Source of the DNA: Chelatococcus sambhunathii
Lineage (GTDB): Bacteria; Pseudomonadota; Alphaproteobacteria; Rhizobiales; Methylopilaceae
Direction: 5' to 3'
Length of the DNA: 38,465 nt
Assembly: GCA_031316315.1 (NCBI GenBank)
Contig: JADBEO010000039.1
Location: 1 to 38,465, forward strand
Part shown: positions 24,294 through 33,255 of the stretch, piece by piece
Layout: each line of letters opens with the position of its first letter
How positions within the stretch are numbered: position 1 is the stretch's first letter
Translations under genes and position numbers: made by a program
Notes under the pieces: generated by a model
The model's database searches: none
Seen by the model: the letters and a program-made list of their open reading frames with translations, nothing else
What the model was told of the DNA's origin: nothing

Positions 24294-25211
24294 ATGCGCC
24301 TCGTCTTCATGGGCACGCCGGATTTCGCCGCGCCCGTCCTTTCGGAGCTGGTCGGTCAGGGCCACGAGATCGCGGGCGTCTACACCCGAGCGCCTAAGCC
24401 GGCGGGCCGGCGCGGCATGGAGCTGACCAAGACGCCCGTCCATCAGCTTGCCGAAGGCTTCAATCTGCCGGTCTTCACGCCGAGATCCTTTCGAGACGAG
24501 GCGACGGTCGAGGCCTTCGCCGAGCTTGAGCCCGACGCCGCCGTCGTGGTCGCCTATGGGCTGATCCTGCCGAGCGCCGCGCTCGACGTTCCGGCTTTCG
24601 GCTGCCTGAACTTGCATGCCTCACTCCTGCCGCGCTGGCGCGGCGCCGCGCCGATTCAGCGTGCGATCATGGCTGGCGACGCCGAGACGGGCGTGATGGT
24701 CATGCGCATGGAGGAGGGCCTCGACACCGGCCCGGTCGCCATGGCCGAGAAGGTCGCGATCGGCCCCGACGAGACGGCGGGAGAGTTGCACGACCGCCTC
24801 AAGGTCATCGGCGCCGACCTAATGGGCCGCGCGGTGGCCGCGCTGTCGCGTGACGCGCTGAGCTTCCGCGCGCAAGGCGAGGAGGGCGCGGTCTACGCCA
24901 GCAAGATCGAGAAGGCCGAGGCGCGGATCGACTGGTCGCGTCCGGCCCGCGAGGTCCATGACCGCATCCGAGGCCTGTCGCCCTCCCCGGGCGCCTGGTT
25001 CGACCTCGGCGGCGAGCGCGTGAAGGTCCTGCGCGCCAGCCTCGCGGACGGCGCGGGCGCTCCCGGCGAACTGCTCGACGATCGGCTCGCCGTCGCCTGC
25101 GCCGAAGGCGCCGTACGTCTCCTGCTGGTCCAGCGCGCAGGCAAGCAGCCGATCGACGCCGTCGCATTCCTCAACGGCGCGCGGCTGGCGCGCGGCGACC
25201 GGCTCGGCTGA
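24294..25211 (+). CDS. fmt: Methionyl-tRNA formyltransferase
   Basis: 305 residues. Formylates initiator Met-tRNA using 10-formyl-tetrahydrofolate. The N-terminal domain has [12 protein letters not shown] (5-16) and the catalytic Asn106, His108 and Asp144 in [18 protein letters not shown] and EGLDTGPV. The C-terminal tRNA-binding domain starts near residue 205 ([14 protein letters not shown]). It ends one base before the truA start, so these are co-translated. Confidence 0.96.
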   Translation: MRLVFMGTPDFAAPVLSELVGQGHEIAGVYTRAPKPAGRRGMELTKTPVHQLAEGFNLPVFTPRSFRDEATVEAFAELEPDAAVVVAYGLILPSAALDVPAFGCLNLHASLLPRWRGAAPIQRAIMAGDAETGVMVMRMEEGLDTGPVAMAEKVAIGPDETAGELHDRLKVIGADLMGRAVAALSRDALSFRAQGEEGAVYASKIEKAEARIDWSRPAREVHDRIRGLSPSPGAWFDLGGERVKVLRASLADGAGAPGELLDDRLAVACAEGAVRLLLVQRAGKQPIDAVAFLNGARLARGDRLG

Positions 25212-25212
25212 G

Positions 25213-25956
25213 ATGCCGCGCTACCGGCTGTTGATCGAGTATGACGGCGCGCCCTTCGTCGGCTGGCAGCGCCAGGCGAACGGCGCGTCCGTGCAGGGCG
25301 CGCTGGAGGCGGCCATCGCCGCCTTCACGGGCGAAACCGTCGTGGTGAAGGGCGCCGGGCGCACCGACGCCGGGGTCCACGCTTCGGGGCAGGTCGCCCA
25401 TGTCGACCTGGCGAAGGCGTTCCGGGCGGACGTGCTGCGGGACGCGACCAACGCGCATCTGAGGCCTGCCCCGGTCGCGGTCCTCGACGCCTCGGAGGTT
25501 GGGCAGGAGTTCGACGCCCGGCATTCGGCGATCCGCCGCCACTACCGCTACCGCATCGTCGACAGGCGGCCGCCCCTTGCGCTGCTTGCAGGCCGCGCGT
25601 GGCGGGTGCCGAAGCGGCTCGACGTCGAAGCCATGGACGCGGCGGCCAAGCGCCTACTCGGACGACACGATTTCACGACCTTCCGCTCGGCCGCCTGCCA
25701 GGCCGCAAGCCCGGTGAAGACGCTCGACCGCCTGGACGTCCGGCGAGAAGGCGAGGAGATCCTGATCGAGACCGACGCGCGGTCTTTCCTGCACAATCAG
25801 GTGCGATCGATGGCGGGGTCGCTCGTTGAGGTCGGCCTCGGCAAGTGGAGCGCCGACGAGCTCGCCGCTGCCCTTGCCGCGGCGGACCGGAGGGGTTGCG
25901 GCCCCGTCGCGCCGCCCGAGGGGCTGACTCTGATCCGGGTCGACTATCCGGCCTAA
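25213..25956 (+). CDS. truA: tRNA pseudouridine(38-40) synthase
   Basis: 247 residues. Makes pseudouridine at tRNA positions 38-40. The catalytic Asp52 lies in [17 protein letters not shown]. Other motifs are [18 protein letters not shown], and the [17 protein letters not shown] segment. It starts one base after the fmt stop, and it is convergent with the IalB-like gene four bases away. Confidence 0.96.
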   Translation: MPRYRLLIEYDGAPFVGWQRQANGASVQGALEAAIAAFTGETVVVKGAGRTDAGVHASGQVAHVDLAKAFRADVLRDATNAHLRPAPVAVLDASEVGQEFDARHSAIRRHYRYRIVDRRPPLALLAGRAWRVPKRLDVEAMDAAAKRLLGRHDFTTFRSAACQAASPVKTLDRLDVRREGEEILIETDARSFLHNQVRSMAGSLVEVGLGKWSADELAAALAAADRRGCGPVAPPEGLTLIRVDYPA

Positions 25957-25960
25957 TCGC

Positions 25961-26542
25961 TCAGCGCTTCGGCGCGGGAGCGGCGCGGCACTCGGCGTTG
26001 ATCTTGTCCAGCGAGTCGGAGATGCCGGCGAGCGAATAGCTCTGGGTCGACTTGCGCCCCCGCGCCGAAGTCGCCTCGACGCTCATGGGGCGTCGCGCGC
26101 CGCGCATGGCATCGACCAGCGCGGCCTGATCCTCATTGTTGCTCATGAAGGCGCCGTCGCCGCGCGTGAACAGGCGGAAAGTCGCGCCGTCCACGGTCAG
26201 CTCGACCTCGCTGTTCGGCTTCAGGCCGAAGCCGGGCATCACGCTGACCTCGTTCTGGACGCCGTCATGCGGGCGGTTCGAGATGAAGAAATAGGCCCCT
26301 TCCGGCGGCGGGGTCGGCGCCGATCGCCTTCGCCTTGGCGAAGGCTTCGGCTGCTGCGGCGTTGCGAGCGCGTAGCAGACCTTTCCGCCCTTCACCGGCG
26401 CCGCGTAGGCCTTCCAATCCTTGAAGGAGCCGATTTCCGTCGGCTGCGCCCCGGCCGGCGCCTGCGCGACGGCTTCGCCGACCAGGCCGAACGCGACCGC
26501 GCCTGCGGTGAGGGCGAGGAGGGGCGTGACGCGGTGGATCAT
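25961..26542 (-). CDS. IalB-family exported protein
   Basis: 193 residues. An invasion-associated-locus-B family protein, common as a periplasmic protein in Hyphomicrobiales and named after Bartonella IalB. The signal peptide ends about residue 26 (AVAQA). Family segments are FKDWKAYA, KVCYALATPQQP, AYFFISNRP and EVSVMPGF. The stretch between KVCYALAT and AYFFIS reads PRRRRSAPTPPP with AGG and CGA codons that are unusual here, while a neighbouring frame reads more naturally; see findings. ATG at 26542; a second in-frame start at 26584 would place residues before the signal peptide. Confidence 0.85.
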   Translation of the reverse strand: MIHRVTPLLALTAGAVAFGLVGEAVAQAPAGAQPTEIGSFKDWKAYAAPVKGGKVCYALATPQQPKPSPRRRRSAPTPPPEGAYFFISNRPHDGVQNEVSVMPGFGLKPNSEVELTVDGATFRLFTRGDGAFMSNNEDQAALVDAMRGARRPMSVEATSARGRKSTQSYSLAGISDSLDKINAECRAAPAPKR

Positions 26543-26752
26543 GAAGCTCGCTCTCGTGCCGGTCTCGTCTGCGCTGCGGCGCATTCAAACTCTCCCGCGC
26601 GCCGGAAGCCAAGCCCCGGCCGTCGCGCAGACGGGCGGAATCGGCCCGGATCGCGGACTTACCGAGGCTAAGCGCAAAAGTTTAGGAAAATTTGATGCAT
26701 GCGGCGCGAGCGACAGCGACCTCGGGAGGGGTTGAGCTCATAATGGCGTCGT

Positions 26753-26780
26753 GGAACGTTGACTTGCGCACTTAGTTATA
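26753..26780 (+). promoter_or_regulatory. ECF/EcfG-type promoter candidate before the sigma factor
   Basis: GGAAC at 26753-26757, 16 bases, then AGTT at 26774-26777, compared with the alphaproteobacterial general-stress consensus GGAAC-N16/17-CGTT. It differs at one base. It lies about 30-50 bases before the TTG chosen for the sigma factor and overlaps the alternative TTG at 26759, which therefore cannot be the start if this promoter is used. The rest of the 264-bp gap from 26543 shows only an AT-rich patch (AAAAGTTTAGGAAAATTTG, about 26676). Confidence 0.5.
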
Positions 26781-26806
26781 CCGGCGCCGCCTGGAGGGGC
26801 GACCGC

Positions 26807-27400
26807 TTGAGCCGACCGACCGACCAGACCTCCGGCTCAGCCGGCCCCGACATGGCGGAGCTCGTCGCCAGGGTCGCGACGAACCGCGACCGCGAGGCGT
26901 TCGCCGCGCTGTTCGATCACTATGTCCCGAGATTGTCCCTCTATCTGCAGAGGCTCGGGGCGGACCACGCGCTCGCGGAAGAGATCGCGCAGGACGCCAT
27001 GGTTGCGCTTTGGCGCAAGGCCGACCAGTTCGATCCCGCCAAATCGTCGGTCGGCACCTGGCTTTACCGTATCGCCCGAAACCGCCGCATCGACCTGTTG
27101 CGCCGCGCGCATGGCGGCGAGGCGCGGCTCGAGGCCGCGGCAGATCCTGTCGACGATCGTCCGCGGCCGGACGAGGCGCTGGCGGCGAGCCAACGCGAGA
27201 CGCTGGTGCGGCGCGCGATGCGCGTGCTGCCGGCCGAACAGCTGTCGCTGGTGAAGCTCGCCTTCTACGAAGGCCGCTCGCACAGCGAGATCGCGAGCGC
27301 GACCGGCCTGCCTCTTGGCACCGTAAAGTCGCGCATCCGGCTGGCCTTCGGGCGGCTAAGGCGTCGGCTCGAAGACGACGGACTGCGGGACGCGACCTGA
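26807..27400 (+). CDS. ECF-type RNA polymerase sigma factor
   Basis: 197 residues from a TTG start. Region 2 (about 25-92) includes AFAALFDHYVPRLSLYLQRLG, LAEEIAQDAMVALWRKADQF and SVGTWLYRIARNRRIDLLRR. Region 4 (about 135-190) includes LSLVKLAFYEGRSHSEIASATGLPLGTVKSRIRLAFGRLRR. The TTG at 26807 has GGAGGGG upstream; the ATG at 26852 lacks a site, and the TTG at 26759 lies in a promoter-like element. No anti-sigma gene is adjacent, unlike most ECF loci; the text resembles RpoE/ChrR-partnered sigma factors, but no ChrR is here. Its stop is one base from the quinone oxidoreductase start. Confidence 0.9.
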   Translation: MSRPTDQTSGSAGPDMAELVARVATNRDREAFAALFDHYVPRLSLYLQRLGADHALAEEIAQDAMVALWRKADQFDPAKSSVGTWLYRIARNRRIDLLRRAHGGEARLEAAADPVDDRPRPDEALAASQRETLVRRAMRVLPAEQLSLVKLAFYEGRSHSEIASATGLPLGTVKSRIRLAFGRLRRRLEDDGLRDAT

Positions 27401-27401
27401 C

Positions 27402-28376
27402 TTGAAAGCCGTTCTTTGCGAGGAGCTCGGCCCGCCCGAGCGGCTGTCGTTCGTGGATCTGCCGGATCCGGCCCCCGGCCCCGGCGAAGTCGTCGTGGAC
27501 GTCGCCTTCGCGGCGCTCAACTTCTTCGACTCGCTGATCATCGAGGGCCGATACCAGACCAAGCCGTCGCTGCCGTTCTCGCCGGGCGGCGAGATGGCGG
27601 GGAAAGTCCTGTCCGTCGGCGCTGGCGTCGAGGGCCTCGCGCCCGGCGATCGCGTCGCCGGTTATCTCGGCTACGGCTGCTGTCGCGGGAAGGTCGTCGC
27701 GCGCCCCGATCAGCTGACGCTGGTTCCGGAAGAGCTTGGTCTCGACAAGGCGGCGGGCCTCATCATCACCTATGGCACGACGCTGCACGCCCTTGCGGAC
27801 CGCGGCGGCCTCAAGCGCGGCGAGACCCTCGCAGTGCTCGGCGCGAGCGGCGGCGTGGGGATCGCGGCGGTGGAGCTCGGAAAGCTGCTCGGCGCGCGCG
27901 TGATCGCCTGTGCGTCATCGCCCGAGAAGCTCGACTTCGCCCGCGCGCGCGGCGCCGACGCCTTCGTCGACTACAGCCGCGAGGACCTCAAGACGCGGCT
28001 GAAGGAGCTGACGGATGGGCGCGGCGTCGACGTGGTCTACGACCCCCTCGGAGGCGACTACGCCGAGGCGTGCGTGCGCGCGCTCGCCTGGCGCGGCCGT
28101 CACCTCGTCATCGGCTTCGCGGCCGGCGACATCCCGAAGCTCCCGCTCAACATCCCGATGCTGAAGGGCGCCGACGTGCGCGGCGTGTTCTGGGGCGCCC
28201 ATGTCGAGCGCGAGCCCGCGGCCCACCGCGCCGAGCTCGCCCGCCTGTTCGACTGGGCGGCGGCGGGAGACATTTCGGCCCCGATCGACGTCGTCCTGCC
28301 GCTCAGCGAGACCGCGGAGGCGATTGGCCGGATCAAGCGGCGCGAAGCGAAGGGGAAGATCCTGGTGGGGGCGTAA
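27402..28376 (+). CDS. NADPH:quinone oxidoreductase family protein
   Basis: 324 residues. Zinc-independent medium-chain reductase of the quinone oxidoreductase group, which reduces quinones or activated alkenes with NADPH. It has the N-terminal GroES-like part (PSLPFSPGGEMAGKVLSVG), the nucleotide loop LGASGGVGIAAVELGKLLGARVIA (about 145-168) and the VVYDPLGG segment. The start is a TTG one base after the sigma factor stop, a strong sign of translational coupling, so the gene is probably co-expressed with the sigma factor, perhaps for a stress response. Confidence 0.92.
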   Translation: MKAVLCEELGPPERLSFVDLPDPAPGPGEVVVDVAFAALNFFDSLIIEGRYQTKPSLPFSPGGEMAGKVLSVGAGVEGLAPGDRVAGYLGYGCCRGKVVARPDQLTLVPEELGLDKAAGLIITYGTTLHALADRGGLKRGETLAVLGASGGVGIAAVELGKLLGARVIACASSPEKLDFARARGADAFVDYSREDLKTRLKELTDGRGVDVVYDPLGGDYAEACVRALAWRGRHLVIGFAAGDIPKLPLNIPMLKGADVRGVFWGAHVEREPAAHRAELARLFDWAAAGDISAPIDVVLPLSETAEAIGRIKRREAKGKILVGA

Positions 28377-28382
28377 GCAGGC

Positions 28383-29413
28383 TCAGCGCTTCGGCGTCCG
28401 CGGCAGGCCCTTCGCCTCGCGCGCGAGGTCGGCGATGCGCTCGTCGGCTTCGCGATGTCGGTCGATGCGGCGGCGCTTGTCGAACGCATCGTATTCCCGC
28501 TCCGCCTTCCGCTTGGCGTCATCGGCGCTCACCGAGCCGCCGCCATGCAGGACGGCCCGACCAAGCTGCTGAAGCTGCCGGTCGAGCAGCAACTCGGCGT
28601 CTCGCATGACGACCAGGCGACCGAGTTCGAGCTGGTCGTCGAAAATGTCGAGCAGGATCGTCGTCAGGCGGTTCAGCTCTTTGATTTCGGGCTCGAGCAG
28701 ATAGTTTTGGAAATAACGACGTCCGCCTTGCGGATGTTGTCGCGGGGCCAGCTCTGGAGGCCCATATTGTCTGCCGAGCAGTCCGCGCGTGCGCCGATGA
28801 TCTCGGACGGTGTCTGGGAGGTCACCGCGTAAATGAGTTTGGCCTGCGTCTGCTGGAAGAACCGCAAGGCTGCCGCCGACGACGCCTGATAGTCTTGGCA
28901 CATCGCGCAGATGCGCCTGAGTTCGCGGTAGACGTTGGCTTCGTCCGACCGAATATCGCGAATGAGATCGCGAAGCTCGGCGATCCGGTCGATACCCTCT
29001 GGCTGCTTGAGCCTGGGGCTGTCGACGATGAAGCCCTTTTTTGCGAACTGGACGAGGACGCCCGTCGCCCACCGTCGGAACAAGGTCGCCTGCGCGGAGG
29101 AGACGCGGTAGCCGACGGAGATGATCATATCCAGAGAGTGAATCGTCACCGGACGGTCGGAGTGAGCAATACGCATTTTTTGCATATTGCTCCGCTCATC
29201 GAGTTCACCCTCGTCGACTATGTTATTGATATGGCGGGAAATTACCGACTGATCGCGTCCAAACAGTCGGCCAATCTGCGCCTGCGTCATCCAGAGCGTT
29301 TCGCCCTCGTAGCGCAGGTCGAGCCGCAATCCCTTTTCCGTTTCGTAGACGAGAAAACGGTCGCCGGTTTCCGGATCCTCCGCCAAACGTACCGGACCTT
29401 CGTCGCCGCTCAT
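28383..29413 (-). pseudogene. RhuM-family protein, frameshifted
   Basis: RhuM (virulence RhuM) family, named from Salmonella SPI-3 and often found beside type I restriction genes; function unclear. The first frame reads TLWMTQAQIGRLFGRDQSVISRHINNIVDEGEL, ITIHSLDMIISVGYR-like text and MGLQSWPRDNIRKADVVISK, then runs out of the family. The next frame continues NYLLEPEIKELNRLTTILLD to the basic C-terminus. The frames meet at an A run (plus strand T at 28704-28707): four As where NYLL needs five. With that base the protein would be 343 residues. ATG at 29413 is chosen since the one at 29443 overlaps the -10. An orphan, with no restriction genes nearby, and more AT-rich than its neighbours. Confidence 0.88.
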
Positions 29414-29441
29414 GCGTCCCCCGCGATCGCCAGCGGAGAAC

Positions 29442-29450
29442 ATTATAGCA
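29442..29450 (-). promoter_or_regulatory. Extended -10 promoter of the RhuM gene
   Basis: The minus strand reads TGCTATAAT (29450-29442), an extended -10, inside an AT-rich patch (29441-29475) that stands out from the GC-rich surroundings. No good -35 is seen. It would give a leader of about 20 bases before the ATG at 29413, with a GGGGG site in front. Confidence 0.5.
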
Positions 29451-29480
29451 ACATCATCTTATATGCACGCGTATTCGAGG

Positions 29481-30125
29481 TTACTTCCCCAGCGCCGCCT
29501 TGACCAAGGCCTTCGCCTCGTCGCTCGCCCATTCCGCAGGGCCCGGCAGATAGGCGATCTCGCAGGCTGACCGGTCGAGGATCAGCGTCGTCGGCAGTCC
29601 CGTGCCGCGTCCGACGGCCTTCAGCGACGACAGCACCTTGCCGGAGGGGTCGTGGTAGAGCGCAAGTTTCTTCGCGCCGATCTCCTCCAGGAACTTCCTC
29701 GGCTTGTCCGCCGACCCGAAGTCCAGCGAGACTGGGACCACTTCAAAATTTTCGCCGCCTTCCTCCGCCTGCAGAGCGTCGAGCGCCGGCATTTCCTTGC
29801 GGCACGGCGCGCACCAGGTCGCCCAGAGGTTGAGCAGCACGACCTTGCCCTTGAAGCGATCGAGCGACAGGTCGGCGCCCGAAGCGTCCTTGAAGGCGAG
29901 GGCCGGAAGCGGGCGGGGCTGATCGGGGGTCGCGACAGCCGCCACCTCCCCAACCGCGGCCTTCCTGATCGAGGCGAGCGTCTCCTTGCTGGCGGCGCAG
30001 GCCGCGGCCTTGTCGTCGCCGCCGATCCCGTATAGGGCGAGCGCGCCCGCGCCGAGCACGCCGAGGCCCGCGAGCAGCAGCGGCCGGGCGAAGGAGCGGC
30101 GCAGTCCCGTCGCCTGTTCTGTCAT
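29481..30125 (-). CDS. tlpA: Membrane-anchored thiol:disulfide interchange protein TlpA
   Basis: 214 residues. Periplasm-facing thioredoxin-like reductase that helps cytochrome oxidase maturation in rhizobia. The N-terminal membrane anchor is at about 15-36. The thioredoxin fold begins about residue 70 with the active site WCAPC (Cys105, Cys108) and the cis-Pro segment GLPTTLILD. Cys43 and the late Cys in RSACEI match the extra cysteines of TlpA. It is divergent from argH with only 50 bp between the start codons. Confidence 0.93.
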   Translation of the reverse strand: MTEQATGLRRSFARPLLLAGLGVLGAGALALYGIGGDDKAAACAASKETLASIRKAAVGEVAAVATPDQPRPLPALAFKDASGADLSLDRFKGKVVLLNLWATWCAPCRKEMPALDALQAEEGGENFEVVPVSLDFGSADKPRKFLEEIGAKKLALYHDPSGKVLSSLKAVGRGTGLPTTLILDRSACEIAYLPGPAEWASDEAKALVKAALGK

Positions 30126-30175
30126 GCGCTGAACGCCTCGAAGTGAGCGGCCGAGAGCGGCCGGAAGGATGAACG

Positions 30176-31570
30176 ATGAGCAACGCGATGTGGGGCGGCC
30201 GGTTCGCCAAGGGACCTGACGCGGTGCTCGAGGCGATCAACGCCTCGATCGATTTCGACCGCCGCTTCTACGCCCAGGATATCCGCGGCTCCAAGGCCCA
30301 TGTCGCGATGCTCGCCGCGGCCGGCGTCGTCTCGAAGGAAGACGCCGCCGCGATCGAAAAGGGTCTGGACGAGGTGCTGGCCGAGATCGAGGCCGGGACG
30401 TTCAAATTCTCGCGCGCCCTCGAGGACATTCACATGAACGTCGAGAGTAGGCTCGCGGAAATCGCGGGGCCGGCGGCGGGGCGTCTGCACACGGCGCGCT
30501 CGCGCAACGACCAGGTCGCGACCGACTTCAAGCTGTTCGTGCGCGACGCGCTCGATGGGCTCGACGGCCAGCTTCGCGATCTTCAGGAGGCGCTGGTCGA
30601 GACGGCGGAGACGCACGCCGCCGCCGTCATGCCGGGCTTCACCCATCTGCAGAGCGCGCAGCCGGTGACGTTCGGCCACCATCTGCTGGCCTATGTCGAG
30701 ATGATCGGCCGCGACCGCGGCCGCGTCGCGGACGCGCGCAGGCGCCTCAACGAGTGCCCGCTCGGCTCTGCGGCGCTCGCCGGCACCTCCTTCCCGATCG
30801 ATCGCAAGATGACGGCACGCTCTCTCGGCTTCGACCGGCCGACCGCGAATTCGCTCGACGCCGTCTCGGACCGCGACTTCGTGCTCGAGACGCTCGCGCT
30901 CGCCTCGATCTGCGCCGGCCACCTGTCGCGTTTCGCGGAAGAACTGGTGCTGTGGTCGACGCCGCAGTTCGGCTTCGTGAAGCTGTCCGACCGGTTCTCG
31001 ACCGGCTCCTCGATCATGCCGCAGAAGCGCAACCCGGACGCCGCCGAACTGGTGCGCGGCAAGACCGGCCGCGTCGTCGGCGCGCTGGTCGGCATGCTCA
31101 CCGTCATGAAAGGGCTGCCGCTCGCCTATTCGAAGGACATGCAGGAGGACAAGGAGGGCCTGTTCGACGCGCTCGACACGCTCTCGCTGTCGATCGCCGC
31201 GACCGCGGGCATGGTCCGCGACCTCGAGCCGAACCTCGCCGCCATGAAGAAGGCCGCCGGCGCCGGCTACGCCACCGCGACGGATCTCGCCGACTGGCTG
31301 GTGCGGGTCGTCGGCATCCCGTTCCGCGAGGCGCACCACGTCGTCGGCCGGATCGTCGGCAAGGCCGCGGCCGCGAACGTCGCGCTGGAGAAGCTGCCGC
31401 TGAGCGAGATGCAGGCGGTCGAGCCGCGCATCACCGAGGCGGTGTTCGAGGTGCTGGGCGTTGCGAATTCGGTGAAGAGCCGCGTGAGCTATGGCGGCAC
31501 CGCCCCGAAGAACGTGCGCGCGCAGGCGGCCCGCTGGCGCAAGCGCCTCGCCAAGGAGGCGAGGGGCTGA
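30176..31570 (+). CDS. argH: Argininosuccinate lyase
   Basis: 464 residues. Final step of arginine synthesis, splitting argininosuccinate into arginine and fumarate. It has [11 protein letters not shown] at the start, the [14 protein letters not shown] segment (about 103), [18 protein letters not shown]-like text and the superfamily signature [12 protein letters not shown] (about 277-288). GGAAGG site just before the ATG at 30176. The promoter must lie in the 50-bp gap (which includes a CGGCC...GGCCG hairpin) or inside tlpA. First gene of argH-lptM-lysA. Confidence 0.97.
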   Translation: MSNAMWGGRFAKGPDAVLEAINASIDFDRRFYAQDIRGSKAHVAMLAAAGVVSKEDAAAIEKGLDEVLAEIEAGTFKFSRALEDIHMNVESRLAEIAGPAAGRLHTARSRNDQVATDFKLFVRDALDGLDGQLRDLQEALVETAETHAAAVMPGFTHLQSAQPVTFGHHLLAYVEMIGRDRGRVADARRRLNECPLGSAALAGTSFPIDRKMTARSLGFDRPTANSLDAVSDRDFVLETLALASICAGHLSRFAEELVLWSTPQFGFVKLSDRFSTGSSIMPQKRNPDAAELVRGKTGRVVGALVGMLTVMKGLPLAYSKDMQEDKEGLFDALDTLSLSIAATAGMVRDLEPNLAAMKKAAGAGYATATDLADWLVRVVGIPFREAHHVVGRIVGKAAAANVALEKLPLSEMQAVEPRITEAVFEVLGVANSVKSRVSYGGTAPKNVRAQAARWRKRLAKEARG

Positions 31571-31641
31571 GGCGCGCCCAAGTTTCGCGCCGACTGGAAT
31601 TCTGCTCTAAGACTGCCGACGCTCGACCGAAGGATTTTTCA

Positions 31642-31836
31642 GTGCCGATGACCCGCGCCGCCGCCGTCGTCCTGCTGCTCGCGTCGAGCCTCGCCATGGT
31701 CGGCTGCGGCCGCAAGGGCGATCCGGAGTATCCGCAGGGCACGCCGATGGAGACCCACACGCGGCCGGACGGCACAACCAAGAAAGAGCCGAAGAAGCCG
31801 ACGCGGCCCTTCGTGCTGGACCGCCTTCTGAACTGA
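31642..31836 (+). CDS. lptM: LptM-type small lipoprotein
   Basis: 64 residues with a GTG start. The signal sequence ends in a lipobox (LAMVGC), followed at once by CGRKGDPEYP, the hallmark of LptM (formerly YifL), which assists assembly of the LPS translocon LptDE in E. coli. The mature part is short, Lys/Pro-rich and probably disordered. The GAAGGA site (31629-31634) is 7 bases from the GTG at 31642 and 13 from the ATG at 31648, so GTG is preferred. Location between argH and lysA is the usual one. Confidence 0.9.
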   Translation: MPMTRAAAVVLLLASSLAMVGCGRKGDPEYPQGTPMETHTRPDGTTKKEPKKPTRPFVLDRLLN

Positions 31837-31867
31837 CGTTGTTCTCGCGGCGGGAGCCGCTTTTCCC

Positions 31868-33136
31868 ATGCATCACTTCGCTTACGTCGACGGCGCCCTC
31901 CATGCCGAGGGCGTGCCCCTCGCGCGCATCGCCGAAGAGGTCGGCACGCCGACCTATGTCTATTCACGCGCGACTCTGACGCGCCACTTCCGGGTCTTCG
32001 ACGAGGCCTTCGCGGGCGTCGAGCACCTGATCTGCTACGCGGTGAAGGCGCTCTCGAATCAGGCCGTCCTGACGACGCTCGCGAAGCTCGGGACCGGCAT
32101 GGACGTGGTGTCGGGCGGCGAGCTGAAGCGCGCGCTGGCGGCCGGCTGCCCGGCGGACCGCGTCACCTTCTCCGGGGTCGGCAAGACGGCGGAGGAACTT
32201 GCGCTTGCGGTCGACGCCGGCATCCTCTGCTTCAACGTCGAGAGCGAGCCGGAGCTGCGGCTGCTGTCCGAGATCGCCGCGGCCAGCGGCGCGACGGCCC
32301 ATGTCGCGCTGCGCGTCAATCCGGACGTCGACGCCAAGAGCCACGCGAAGATCTCGACGGGCTCGTCCGAGACCAAGTTCGGCGTGCCGATCGCGCGCGC
32401 CCGCGACGTCTACGCCGAGGCCGCGCGGCTTCCGGGGCTGAAGGTCTCCGGCGTCGACATGCATATCGGCTCGCAGATCACCGAGCTCGCGCCCTTCGAC
32501 CAGGCGATCGGCCGGCTGGTCGAGTTTGTGACGGAGCTCCGCCAGGACGGCCACGCGATCGACCATGTCGACGTGGGCGGCGGGCTCGGCATCCCCTATC
32601 GCGACTCGAACGCCGCCCCGCCGCTTCCCGCCGACTACGCCGAGATGGTGAAGCGCCGGACCCACGGCATCGAGGCCAAGCTCATCTTCGAGCCGGGGCG
32701 GCTCATCGTCGGCAACGCCGGCGTGCTACTGACCCGGGTCATCTACGTGAAGGAGGTCGAGAACAAGACCTTCGTGATCGTCGACGCCGGCATGAACGAC
32801 CTGATCCGCCCGACGCTCTACGACGCCCATCACGAGATCTGGCCGGTCCGCCGTCCCGCCGAGCACGCGCCCCGCATCCGCGCGGACGTCGTCGGCCCGG
32901 TCTGCGAGACCGGCGACTATCTCGCGCTCGACCGCGACATAGCCGCGCTCAAGGCCGGCGACCTCGTCTGCGTCATGTCGGCGGGCGCCTACGGCGCGAC
33001 GCAGTCCTCGACCTACAACTCGCGGCCGCTGGTGGCGGAGGCGATGGTCGACGGCGACCGCATGGCGGTGATCCGGCCGCGCCCGAGCGTCGAGGAGCTG
33101 ATCGCCCTCGACCGCGTACCCGACTGGCTGGCCTGA
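31868..33136 (+). CDS. lysA: Diaminopimelate decarboxylase
   Basis: 422 residues. Last step of lysine synthesis, from meso-diaminopimelate. PLP-binding Lys60 lies in CYAVKALSN, with HIGSQI and GGGLGIPY later, and the catalytic cysteine segment VCETGDYLA near residue 347. ATG at 31868, 31 bases after lptM. Confidence 0.97.
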   Translation: MHHFAYVDGALHAEGVPLARIAEEVGTPTYVYSRATLTRHFRVFDEAFAGVEHLICYAVKALSNQAVLTTLAKLGTGMDVVSGGELKRALAAGCPADRVTFSGVGKTAEELALAVDAGILCFNVESEPELRLLSEIAAASGATAHVALRVNPDVDAKSHAKISTGSSETKFGVPIARARDVYAEAARLPGLKVSGVDMHIGSQITELAPFDQAIGRLVEFVTELRQDGHAIDHVDVGGGLGIPYRDSNAAPPLPADYAEMVKRRTHGIEAKLIFEPGRLIVGNAGVLLTRVIYVKEVENKTFVIVDAGMNDLIRPTLYDAHHEIWPVRRPAEHAPRIRADVVGPVCETGDYLALDRDIAALKAGDLVCVMSAGAYGATQSSTYNSRPLVAEAMVDGDRMAVIRPRPSVEELIALDRVPDWLA

Positions 33137-33255
33137 CGCTTCGAGCGTCCTTCAAAAAATCTGACGCCCCTTTGAACCGTCGCCGCGGACGTCGCGACAG
33201 ACGGTCATCGGGGCCGCGACGGGCGGCCTCCCAAAAATCTCAAGGGGATGCCGCC

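Noticed and set aside
26759-26806. Earlier TTG start for the sigma factor
   Set aside because: It lies inside the promoter-like GGAAC-N16-AGTT element and has no ribosome binding site; the TTG at 26807 has GGAGGGG.
28700-28712. Programmed ribosomal frameshift in the RhuM gene
   Set aside because: The slip would need Lys-tRNA to move from AAA to CAA, with no good heptamer or following pseudoknot seen; a lost base in an A run is simpler.
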